Assembly (NCBI GenBank): GCA_003254905.1
Contig: QANU01099453.1
Coordinates: 1,119,030-1,183,029 of the forward strand
From: Nissolia schottii
Lineage: Eukaryota; Streptophyta; Magnoliopsida; Fabales; Fabaceae
Reading direction: 5' to 3'
Length of the DNA: 64,000 nucleotides
The notes under the pieces are model-generated. The model was not told the origin of the DNA. It worked only from the letters and a program-made list of their open reading frames with translations, and ran no database searches. Both the position numbers and the translations under genes were made by a program. Below, piece after piece: positions 47,625-58,543 of this stretch. How positions within the stretch are numbered: the stretch's first letter is position 1; every line of letters starts with the position of its first letter.

Positions 47625-48210
47625 CAAACAAAATGCAATGCGCTCATTCAACCAATAATGTTTCTTTTCATGGTGATTCTCTATGTATTTTGTCTACAGT
47701 TTTCGCTAGATTATTTTCTTGTGATGATTTTGGGGAGAAGATCTGGTTTAATATATAGTATTTTTACTTGTTAAAATATTAGATTAAATATCACGTAATC
47801 CAGTCAACGAGTTATAACTCAATTGATGTTAGAGATCTTAAGTAATTATTACAATTAAAATTGCTATTTATTTAATGGAAATGACTTCTTTAAAGTGTAT
47901 TTTAAACTTTAGAGATTAAAATACATACATGAATAATAGTGATTACATGAATAAAAGAATAATGACAATTTTTTTAAAATTAAAATTACTTAAAAATAAG
48001 TATGTGCATTTATTATCACAATTGATTACATTTTAATGTTTATGATATATGTACTTTAACTTCTAAAGTGCAAATTGCACTTTAGAAGAGCCTAATCCTT
48101 ATTTGATTGATTTTCTTTTATAATTCATAAAATTTAAAGAGATCAATATCATAACTTTAAGATTTAGTCAAATATCTCATTAAATTAAATTATTTATTAT
48201 TTTAAAATCG

Positions 48211-48600
48211 TAATTAAATTGTGACCATTAAAATAATGGGTTACCAATACTTGAATATTTAAAACTTGAGTATGGAAAGAAGGACTTTGATTTAAGGGTT
48301 AATTAAGTTTTTAGACGTTTGATAATTTGATTTTAGTCATTTAGTGAAATTTTTAGTCTCTGTAAAATTTTGAAGTTTGGTTTTGATCCCTGTAGATCCC
48401 TGTAATTAAATTGTGACCATTAAAATAATGGGTTACCAATACTTGAATATTTAAAACTTGAGTATGGAAAGAAGGACTTTGATTTAAGGGTTAATTAAGT
48501 TTTTAGACCTTGTAATGTTTGATAATTTGATTTTAGTCATTTAGTGAAATTTTTAGTCTCTGCAAAATTTTGAAGTTTGGTTTTGATCCCTATAGATGGC
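48211..48600 (+). repeat. 191-bp tandem duplication containing a Mutator-like terminus
   Basis: Units at 48211-48401 and 48402-48600 are nearly identical apart from a short insertion in the second. Each contains GGGTTAATTAAG followed by TTTTTAGAC and TTTTGAAGTTTGGTTTTGATCC, closely resembling the Pack-MULE end at 12099 and 13442. These appear to be decayed ends of the same family, with a CTTAATTAATC relic near 48650. Confidence 0.65.
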
Positions 48601-48740
48601 TGGAGTTGACAATAATGGGGTAACCGTTGATGTTATAGGGCTAAAACCTTAATTAATCATTGATTTAATTTAAATTTAAATCATGGGTTATTAAGAGTTA
48701 AAAAATTGGAAAAGACGACTGGGCATTAAAGAGAGGAAGA

Positions 48741-48851
48741 AGCCACGTGGCAGATTCTTATTAGGCAATGCTTTGCCCAGGTGGTTAGAAAAGAGAGAAG
48801 GAGTTGGCCTAAATCTGACGTGTGAATCTTTGATTGGTGGAAACTACGTGG
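48741..48851 (+). promoter_or_regulatory. ACGT-core cluster upstream of P58IPK (possible UPR control)
   Basis: Three ACGT cores lie 234-345 bases before the chosen ATG: GCCACGTGGC (48742-48751), TGACGTGT (48816-48823) and ACTACGTGG (48843-48851). ATTGG-N9-CGTGG at 48833-48851 has the two half-sites and exact spacing of an ER-stress element, but in swapped order. P58IPK is a known ER-stress-induced gene in plants and animals, and bZIP factors bind such cores. Function here is inferred. Confidence 0.45.
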
Positions 48852-49084
48852 GATGACATGTAGAACGTTGTTCCCTAAGTCGCAAACTCTAACCCATTCT
48901 ATCCTTTTTATTTATGAAAAAAATCAAAATTGAAAAATTAAATAGGGATGCGCCTGCTTGAGGTGAAAGGAGGTGATTGATTGATTCTGTTGAACACAGT
49001 GCCTTTCGATACTTGGATTTGTTCTTTCCGCTGCGATATGTTTATGTGATTTGCGAGTCACAGAATACAGAGAGGAACGTTCCA

Positions 49085-52000
49085 ATGATTAATCTTATAG
49101 GGTTCTCGCTGCTGCACAAGGATTCGGTGGGGTGCAGGGGATTGCTTTACGCGCTCTTCATACTCAATTTCGTTTTGGTTTGCCAACTCATTCTCCTTCA
49201 GCCTCTCGTTTCTGCTTCAGGTTACACTCTGATCTCTCTCTCTAACCATTGATTTCTTTTTCTTGGTGTCCTTCGCATTGTAATTTAATGTTCCTTTTTC
49301 AATTCCCCCCTTTTTAAATTTCATAACTTCAATGCTTGGATCGAACTTTGATGCGTGGGTCCTTTTTTTTTTTACTGTCATGGTTTTGCACCTCGAAGAA
49401 CTCGTTTATGTGCGTGGAGCTGATCCCTTAACAGCAGTAACCAAAAAAAATTGTCTTTAGCAGTGGAATAGTCAAATTGCTAATGCAGGATTGAGTTTTG
49501 TAAAGAAAATAAATAGTTGTCAAAAGTAAAATAAAATGAAGAAAGAAAAGGAGTGCATTTGATGCAGTTGAGTTATTATACTGATTATTCAACAAAACCA
49601 GCCTCTGATGCTGCTATGTCATTGGATTTAATTTTTACAGAAAGATATCTTACATAACCACCATAGCCCAACTGATTTCACGGTCACTACATGTTTTTCA
49701 AACTGCCCTAGCAAAGGCCAAGCTCTGTGTGTGGCCCTATTAATGTCATAGTAGCTAGATACGTTCATGTCATAAGTCAAAGCAGTTTCTTTCTGATATG
49801 CTTTTTATTATTGGTCATCAGTCCAGATTTGTTATATCGATTCATTTATCAGCAAACTAGAAAATGTTAAGCATATACATAATGATTCATCGATCAAAAC
49901 ATTGTATTTTGTTGATATTTATTATAATATGAGTTCATAAAATAGAGGATGGAAGGTTGAACTGAATCTTTTTTCCATACATCTTTTATTTCACCATAGC
50001 TAGAAAGTGAAAGTATGTTGTGATATATGGTAGTTTGCTTCACCATTTTTTTTAATTGTAACGAGGAAACCACATTTCTCTGTTAGGGTTGATTAAATAG
50101 AATTTAGGTGCACAATCCCACTGGAAAACGTTATTCCTAGCTTTTCTACACCTCTAAATGTTATGTAATGGTTTGATGTCCAATTGCCCTGTTTCCTGAA
50201 TAGTATTTGCTTTGTTTTTTGGATGTTGTTACTGATCAGGTGGAAAACCTGGAGACTCTGCTGAGTTGTTTGAAAGGGTATCAGAAAGTATAAAAGTGAA
50301 GCATTATACTGAAGCACTTAATGACCTAAATGCTGCAATAGAAGCAGATCCAAATCTTTCAGAAGCATACCTTTTCCGTGCATCAGTTCTTCGTCAGTTA
50401 TGCAGGTGTGGTTGGTTTGGAAGTATTTAGTCCTCTCCCCTTTACCCAATGTTTTTAAATCTTATATATATATGTGTGTGTGTGTCTGTGTGTGTATGTA
50501 TGTATGTATGTATGTATGTATGTATATTGTAATGAGGATCTCTTGTATTTTGGTTTTCATGTTCTGTTTCCTAAGAGCAAGTGATACCGTCAAAAACCAA
50601 GATAATATGATGCTTATTAATGTGTATTTCCTCTTGAGCATCTCTGTGTTCGCACACCTTTTCCCCCCTTTTTTGCGGTGTCGGTGTGGGGCAATGTATT
50701 CCAAGCCTACAAAAAGTTTCTGAATTCCCTGGTTTTGGAGATTCTATTGGTTTCTGAAAGTAGCCATCATGCCACTCTGTCTCTTTTCAGTCCTTACCTC
50801 CCCTCCCATCCTCCCAAGTCTCTAAACTCCTAATTGGAAAGTTAATATCATTCAGGTGATTTTTGGCTATGTAGATATGAACAATCTGAGAGGAGCTACA
50901 AAAAGTTTCTGGAGTTAAAACCTGGAGATTCAGCTGCAGAAAAGGAGCTCTCTCAGCTGTTTCAGGCTCAAAGTGCCCTAGAAACGGCTCAGTCCCTCTT
51001 TGGTTCGGGCAGCTTCACAAAATCTTTGGAATATATTGATAAAGTTGTTCTTGTTTTTTCTCCAGCTTGCACTAAGGTAAGATTTTCATGCTCTTCCAGT
51101 TCCATTAATATCATTTCCGCTTCATATCTGAGTATCTTCATTATGTAGTTTTAAAGCCTAAGCATTGGGCTTGGGCTGGGAAGTGTTATGTCCAACCAGC
51201 ATGTTAACTCTATATGCATTACTTTCCATAGGCTAAGCTTCTCAAAGTGAAGTTGTTGATAGCTGATAAAGAGTATGAGGATGCCATTGCTGAGTCTGGG
51301 TTTATTCTCAAGGAAGACGAAAATAATTTGGAGGCATTGTTGTTGCGTGGTCGTGCATATTACTATTTAGCTGATCATGATGTTGCCACCAGGTTTGTCT
51401 TGTGGAAAATATTGTTGAACTCAAGTAGCATTGATATGAATTTTTTAAATGACTAAATGCATATTGTGTGTGAACGTATATTCAGGCATTTCCAGAAAGG
51501 TCTCCGCCTAGACCCAGAGCACAGTGAACTGAAAAAGGCATATTTTGGATTGAAAAATCTACTCAAAAAGAGTAAAAGTGTAAGTCCTGATCAATTGCTG
51601 AAATTTCTTTTAGCATAAGCATTCCATTTCAAGTCTATTTTCCTTTCTTCTTTCTGTTGGTTGTTGAAGAATTGTTGTTTTTTCCTTTCTATGCATGTCA
51701 TAAAGGCCGAAGATAATGCAAGTAAGGGTAAGCTACGTGTGGCAGTAGAGGAATTCAAAAGCGCACTTGCAGTTGACCCTGTCCATCTTGCACATAATGT
51801 ACATCTTCATCTTAGCTTATGTAAAGTGCTAGTCAAGCTTGGCAGGGGAAAAGATGCCTTGAACAGTTGTGATGAAGCTCTTAAGATCAATGAGGAGCTT
51901 ATTGAAGCTCTTGTTCAGGTTCAATATAATTGTTAACTTCATTGTACTTGTTTTGTTTGTTAGCAATACGTTTTTGTGCAAATTATCTCCTTTCATTGAT

Positions 52001-54097
52001 TCCTTGTGGAGGGAGATGGGACAAATATGTTATCACAGTAACCCATTCTGTAGGTTGCTCTTGGTTACTTATCTGGATGTTTTATGTTGCAGAGGGGAGA
52101 AGCTAAACTTTTAACAGAGGATTGGGAGGGAGCTGTTGAGGACCTGAAATCAGCTGCTCAAAAATCTCCTCAGGTTTGTTAAATTAGTTTGAACTCATTT
52201 TACAAGTTTCATGACATTTAAGAGAGTTTGGAAGGATTTTTGTGAGGAGCAAGTATTTGTAAGTTCCATTCTGAGTTCTTCTTCCTCTGGCTAAGAAATC
52301 CTTAAGAAAGAGGAGATAGTGGGGTACACTAATTGAGGACACAATAATAGGGACAGCAGAGAAGAGAAAAGACTGAAAGTTCAACAAAGCAAAGTGACCC
52401 AGTATGCCTTCATATATATCAGAAAGAAATTATATCTTTCATTTGCTTCCTATGTTTCTCATCAGTATTTAACTAATATTCATTTGAGTTAATCCCAAAG
52501 TTTACTATAGGTTATTAATTTGTTAAAATTGAGAATAAAGTGTAAGAAATGGTACCAATGGGAAAAGCTTGCTGAAATGGTGCTAATTTTATTTAATAGT
52601 GCAGAAATTCCATAAGTCAGAACCGAAGCAGAATGGCTAAAAGGGCTAAAAATTAATGAAGAGAAAAATAGAAATAATCTGGGAATTAAGGATCCCTTGG
52701 TCCTCCTAGTCTACTCAAGTCCTGAATTGCTATTCCCTTCCCCCAAAGATCTCACTTATACTAACTTATGGGAGAGAATCAGGGACTAGGCATTATTCTC
52801 TCCTAATAATCCTCCCTTCCTATTTAATCTCAACTAATTTATTCACTCCTAATTTGTCAAACAAATCAGATTCAAATCAGATTAAATTACTCTCTAATCT
52901 ACTTTTCCTTCTTCTGGAATAATGAAGTGGAAAATGAATTATTTCCTTTCCCTTTTTGGTAGCCACTTCGGTTACAGGGTGGTGTGTAACATAAAGTCTC
53001 TTGGCATCTTTTGCCTTCTTAGTTGATTAGTCAATACGACAGATTAACCCAATATTTTGAGTGTCATTTGTTATTTGGTGACTCGAGCCCTGTTATTTAT
53101 TACTTATCTGTATGAGTCTTAGAAACTTGTAGAATTTTCTGTAGCTGTATTAATTTTCAGTGAAAATTCTTTGCTTTTTAGAGCTTTTCCTTTTCTTCCT
53201 GTTTCATGCTCCTAGTTGTTTGAGTTCAAATTTGATCATTGTCAATGTAAAACTTTTGTTGTCTCTCTTTGCAAATTAAGAAAGTGCCTTGTCATCGTAG
53301 TGAATAAGGTTTTTGACTTGCTATACAAGCTTTTTTAAGTTGAACATGTGGCAACATATGATTCACCAATACTGTAATACTTTTATAACCTTAATAATAT
53401 TTATGCTATGTATGAGTAGTAGTTTGTCTATAACTGCAGGATATGAATATCCGTGAAGCATACATGAGGGCCGAGAAAGCTTTAAAGCTGAGTAAACGCA
53501 AGGATTACTACAAGACATTGGGAATTTCAAAAACTGCTTCCGCTGCTGATATAAAACGTGCCTACAAGAAACTCGCATTGCAATGGCACCCAGATAAGAA
53601 TGTTGACAAGAGGGAAGAAGCAGAGGCTAAATTCCGAGAAATTGCTGCTGCATATGAGGTATATTCATGAACAAAACTGCGCTAGTCTTTAATTAGTGTT
53701 TTTTCTTTCTAATTTGACCTTGCTTTTCTGAGGTGACGTGCCTGTGTGATTGTTGCTTACACACATTTTCGCTTGTGTTCAGAATTTTTCCACTTCAAAG
53801 AAATCTAGGATGTGAACATCTTGTTGAATAACTGATTGTTGCATTGTGTTTTAGGTTCTGAGTGACGAAGACAAACGCACAAGATATGACAGAGGGGAGG
53901 ACCTTGAAGACTCAGGAATGGGGGGTGGCGGCGGTGGGTTCAACCCCTTCGGTGCTGGTGGGTTTGGGGGGCAGGAGTACACCTTCACTTTTGATGGTGG
54001 CTTCCCTGGTGGTGGCGGCGGCTTTGGCGGGGGTTTTCCCGGCGGTGGATTCGGAGGGGGCTTTCCTGGCGGTGGTGGGTACGAGTTCCATTTTTGA
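49085..54097 (+). CDS. P58IPK: P58IPK / DNAJC3-type ER co-chaperone (TPR plus J domain)
   Basis: Nine exons join in frame: 49085-49220, 50240-50405, 50875-51076, 51232-51392, 51486-51579, 51706-51918, 52093-52173, 53440-53658 and 53855-54097. They give 504 aa. An N-terminal hydrophobic segment (about 19-42, [21 protein letters not shown]) is a signal peptide or anchor for the ER. TPR repeats run from about 50 to 360 ([46 protein letters not shown]). The J domain (about 372-440) has HPD at 401-403. A Gly/Phe-rich tail ends the protein. It recruits BiP and binds misfolded proteins in the ER lumen. Plant P58IPK is also known as a host factor in virus infection. An in-frame ATG at 48977 would add 36 residues. 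I prefer 49085 because related proteins start there. Intron 2 holds a (TA)n(GT)n(GTAT)n tract at 50463-50526. Confidence 0.95.
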
Positions 54098-55578
54098 TCG
54101 GTGGAAATATTGGAAAGCCGTGCTCGTGAGGTTTTTCTTAGCTGAAGTTACAGACTTTCTTGATTTCTTGAAGGGGACTACAGCAATAATATTGACTAAT
54201 CACACACTAGCTAACGGTTGTTGAGGTAAATACGTAGGCCATCCGAAGTTGCTTGCAAGATAAGAAAACGTGCTTTAGGGAAATTTTTGCTTTCAGCAAA
54301 AGTGATGATGGGGGTGGGTGTTAGTTAAGTAGGCTACATTTTGATGTAGCCCCATGTCAGTTTTATGTGGTGGTTGTAACTATATGTATTCGATAACTTT
54401 TACGCCCAGGCGGCCATACAAGGCTTTTTGACTTATTTATTTAAGTTCAATTGAATTGCTTCACAGCATGAGATTTTAGAGTTACTGATGAAGCCTGTTT
54501 TGTTGCAACTTGCGGTTGTGAAATTCCAAATTTATTTGCAATACCCTGTGACGTGTGTGGTTCTACACACTGTAATCCCTGCCTTTAAAAAAAATGTAAA
54601 ATGTTATTTGTGCACATATAAAGTAGGATGAGGTTTTACTATTTGATGGGGTTTTAATAGGGTATGGGGTTTATTAAAATTTCAAACATAGTTCAAGACA
54701 CAACACCTTAACATTTAATTCATCTAGTTGATTCCACATTACACCATAACATTTAATTCATCTAGTTGAGTTCATATAATAGGACAAACATTAGTTGTTC
54801 AAGTGAATTTACATAAGTTTAGTTTTTGTTCAAGTGAATTGACATAATATCCCATTAGTGAGTTTTGTGCATTCTAATAGCATAGTTAGTTACTTGAAAT
54901 TTTTGGACTGCGACAATTTGTTGTATATGACTTTTACTACTGCCAAGGAACCATCGTTATGAATTTGATTTGCAAAATTCTAAGTGCAACTATTTTGATT
55001 GGATGATAAAAAATCTCACCGTGGCAATTCACCTACTGTTTATAGCAATTTCGATCTGGATTCATGAAAAAATTGTTTGACCATAAAGCATTAACCTTCA
55101 AATAACAAAACTCCTTTTTTAAGTGTTGAAAACGCAGTGTTTACTAAGGGCTTTTAATAACGTAGATTTTAATCATACAAGTGTTGATCGTAGTGTTTAA
55201 CTATGAAAACTCTAAGGATTAATATGTGTGGTTAGTAAAGATACTGTAGATATATAACTAAGATTCACTTTTTTTTACAGGTATCATTGGAGTGGTTAAT
55301 TTTTTTTCTGTTTAAGAAGTGATGGAAAAATTAGCTTCACAAATCACAACATCGGTATTTGAAAGAACAGAAGGAAAGGAAAAAATCATTCCCAAAATTT
55401 TCTTTCAACATTTGTAGCAACAGAAGAAGTACACGGAGAGATCTCCATCACCACCATTCACCAATCAACCCCACACTTGTTCGAGGAAGGAAAAAAAAAT
55501 TAATAACAAAAAAAACCATAATACAATTAAAGAAAAACCCAGCCATGATCCCCACAAGACTTACAACAATATTCACAA
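54098..55578. other. Convergent intergenic region between P58IPK and FLA
   Basis: It holds the 3' UTRs of both genes. A duplicated AACATTTAATTCATCTAGTTGA word lies near 54710-54770. No other gene is seen. Confidence 0.5.
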
Positions 55579-56310
55579 TCACAAACAAGAAACCGCGGCG
55601 GCAACAACAACCGCGACAACGAACGCAACAGCACCGCCTTTCACACTCTTCCCACTGACCGCACCCGAAGCATCGGCCGACGCACCCGATCCACCCGACG
55701 GAGCATCCGAGGCCCTCACATTCTTCTCCGGCTTGGTCGGAGCCGGAGCCTCGGAGGGCGCAGCCGTAGGCGAGGGCCCAAACAGCGCCAAGGGAAGCAG
55801 AACCTGATCCACCTGGTACACCGCGAGCTGGCTATCACTATAAATGGTGTTGGACACGGTGGTGTCCACCACCCCGGTGGTGACGTTGACCTGGTTGCCA
55901 GCGGTAGTGACATTGAGAGGGTAATCGTCACTGCTGCCAGCCTGCGTGTGCAAGGGATTGCTGGCGGTTTGGAACTGCGACATTGTGTAGAGGCTTGGTA
56001 GGATGTGGAACTGCACCAGCTGGAGCTGGTCCTGTGAGCTGATGGAGTTTAGTGTGCCGGATTTTAGAGATGAGAAGGCGTTGTCGGTTGGGGCGAAGAC
56101 GGTTAGGCCCTGGTTGGAGTTGTTGAGCTGTGAGTTTATGCGGTCCGCCGTCTGTGTGGCTTTAAGGAGCTTCATGAAGGTCGTAAACTGGCCCCCTTTC
56201 TCCAGGACTTTAGTTATGTTTGTGGGGCCTGATGGTGCTGGGGCCAGTGTTTGCGCTGAGATTTGGGACCAGAGAGCGGTGAAGAGGGCCACATGGACGA
56301 AGAGGGCCAT
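55579..56310 (-). CDS. FLA11: Fasciclin-like arabinogalactan protein, FLA11/FLA12 type
   Basis: An intronless 243-aa frame on the minus strand. The signal peptide is 1-20 (ending ISAQ). A single FAS1 domain covers about 30-175, with H1 TVFAPTDNAF (70-79), the FHILP motif (101-105) and H2 LAVYQVDQVLLPLA (162-175). N-glycosylation sites include N31, N133 and N142. A Pro/Ala/Ser-rich arabinogalactan region (about 180-220) precedes a hydrophobic GPI-anchor signal (about 225-243). The layout and sequence match FLA11/FLA12, which act in secondary cell walls of fibres and xylem. Its position beside P58IPK agrees with Arabidopsis FLA11 (At5g03170, from memory). Tail-to-tail with P58IPK. Complete. Confidence 0.94.
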   Translation of the reverse strand: MALFVHVALFTALWSQISAQTLAPAPSGPTNITKVLEKGGQFTTFMKLLKATQTADRINSQLNNSNQGLTVFAPTDNAFSSLKSGTLNSISSQDQLQLVQFHILPSLYTMSQFQTASNPLHTQAGSSDDYPLNVTTAGNQVNVTTGVVDTTVSNTIYSDSQLAVYQVDQVLLPLALFGPSPTAAPSEAPAPTKPEKNVRASDAPSGGSGASADASGAVSGKSVKGGAVAFVVAVVVAAAVSCL

Positions 56311-56400
56311 TTTGGTTTTTGAAGGTTCTCTGAGAGGTTTGAATGGGAAGGAGGGTGTGCGCGCGCGCGCTATTTATATATGTGTGTGGGGGTTCATTGG
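56311..56400 (-). promoter_or_regulatory. Core promoter of the FLA gene with a (GC)n tract
   Basis: On the minus strand TATATAAATA (56371-56380) lies 61 bases before the ATG and is directly followed by GCGCGCGCGCGCACAC (56355-56370), an alternating purine-pyrimidine tract. The tract falls where transcription should begin or just upstream. Confidence 0.6.
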
Positions 56401-58538
56401 TAATTAACTAAAGTTTGGTGAAAGGTTGTAATAAGTATGAGGTGGGAAGAGGCCCTCAAACAGTGGGACTTTTCTTTCTAAAGGCAAGACAATGGAGGGA
56501 AGGATGGGTAGGGAGAAATTGCTTTGGGAGGCAGGAACAACAGCCGGGATGGAGAGAGATATTGAAAGGAAAATGTGTACATTGGACAAAATATGAAGTA
56601 ACTCTCAAGTGTACTTCATTAAAATGTGTAGATTAATTTGTAGGTTAATTGGTTAGATTTTTTAAACCTTACTCTAAACAAAATGTTAACACTTTATTAT
56701 TATTCTCACAACACATCGTGAAACTAACTTTATAATAATTTTAAACGTGCTTGGGTGAGTGTGAGGAAGTAGAATTATTATTTATGGCATGGTGTACCAA
56801 ATGTTGCTTTTGCTTAATAATTGGGTTTGGACAAAAGGTTTTGTCAGACTTAATTACTATAGTATGCTAAATTTAGAGGGAGACTAATGGCGATAAGGTT
56901 GATTGATAACTTGAAACGAGAAATTTTGTATTAGTTAAACACGAATCACATATTATCTTTGGGCATATTTACAATAAGAATAAGATTTTCTTTTTGACAT
57001 TTATAAACAGTTAGTAAATGTGCTAAAAAAAAAGTATTAGATTGGTGCCCAATTAAATATTTATCCCTTTTATGACCTCAATTTCAATCTTAAAATTAGT
57101 CTCTTCTCTTGAGTCATCTTTAATTTTTTACTTGTATGCTCAGTTCAACTTTTGAAATCAACAATTGATAAAGTTTAAAAATATTTATGAAAACAAAATT
57201 AGAAAGGGAGAGTTTTGTTATTCTAAAAGTATATATATTATTTGTTATTAAAATAATACTGAGAATGATATAAAATATTGAAATTCACACAAATAAAAAC
57301 TAAATAATACATGTGATGCACACACTTGATGGAAGTAAGAATCTCTATCTGACTCAGTCAGGATTACCTCGGATTGAAGGATCCTGTAGTTTTCGAAGAA
57401 AAAGAAAAAGAAATGAGACACTGTTCTCTAGCTAGTTGCATGATGTTATTGGCTTTTCTTTTCTTGAACAAATGTTGTTAGTTTTGCTTCAGCTTCAAGT
57501 TAATCAGATTTATTAGTAGTTAAACACTGGTGATCACAATAATAGCCAAAAACAGTAGCTAGTGGCGATGATTGTCATGCCGGGGACCATTGGTAGTTCA
57601 ATTTGACATTGGCCATGCCTTCCTATTTCTCCATCTAACTAGGCCAATGCATTTACCTGTAATTGTCAACTTAAAGAAACAAAACGAAGTACTGTACAGA
57701 GATGTGCTTTTTGGAAATAATAATTAAAGAGAGAGAATATAAGACACCATACTTTTAAGTAGCGAGTAGGGTAGGATAAGGGTTTAAATATTTTTTGTGA
57801 GTATAGTTAGGGTTTTATTTATAAAACCTGTGGGTAGGATAGAGTAGGGTTTTTTCTTATCCAATAGATTTAGGGTAAAGTTAGGGTTGAGCCAAAATCT
57901 TACTCAACCTTACCCATTGCCATCCTTATTGTGGATGATTGCTCGCTCACTGAGGTTTTCCCTAGAGTTTTCACCCTTCAACTCTCAGCCCTTCCGGCCA
58001 GTTGTAGGTTAATATGCACAAGTAAAGTTTCATAGAGGTCATGGTCAGTCGTAGCGATATCAAAATTCTCAAGTAGTCACCTTGAAGTGAAGTTATCCTT
58101 AGAATCACGTTAGGGTTTTAATTTATTTTATAATCGAGTTCGTGTCTAAAGTGCTTTAATTGTACACAAGTAATATCTTCGGACCAATCACGTATTTTAT
58201 TTTGTATATTTATATTCATTGTAAAGAGTTTATTTATGTTTATTCAAAAAAGATATTTTAGTTGTTTTTTATTTGAAATTTAAAATACATATTTTTATGA
58301 ACAACATTTTTAAGATGCTTTCATAAGGGATCTAGTCATTTGTGTGCCAGTAACAATTTTTTAGTCGTTAAGAATTCAATATTTGTCGCCCCCACTTTTT
58401 CCTCTTCTAGTCACCCCATTAGGGTCTTTGACATATGAAAAGGGTAATACATGGAAAGAGAGAGTAATGTGGAAATACAAAGAGATAAATGATAAGTATA
58501 GAATTTGTAATGTAAATTTAAAAGTTTAAAGTATTAAA
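56401..58538. other. Intergenic DNA, FLA upstream region
   Basis: No gene is supported. It should contain FLA regulatory sequence, but I could not place specific sites. Confidence 0.4.
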
Positions 58539-58543
58539 TGAAC

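Noticed and set aside
55359..56407. Plus-strand frames opposite the FLA gene
   Set aside because: Low-complexity shadows of the FLA coding strand and its 3' UTR.
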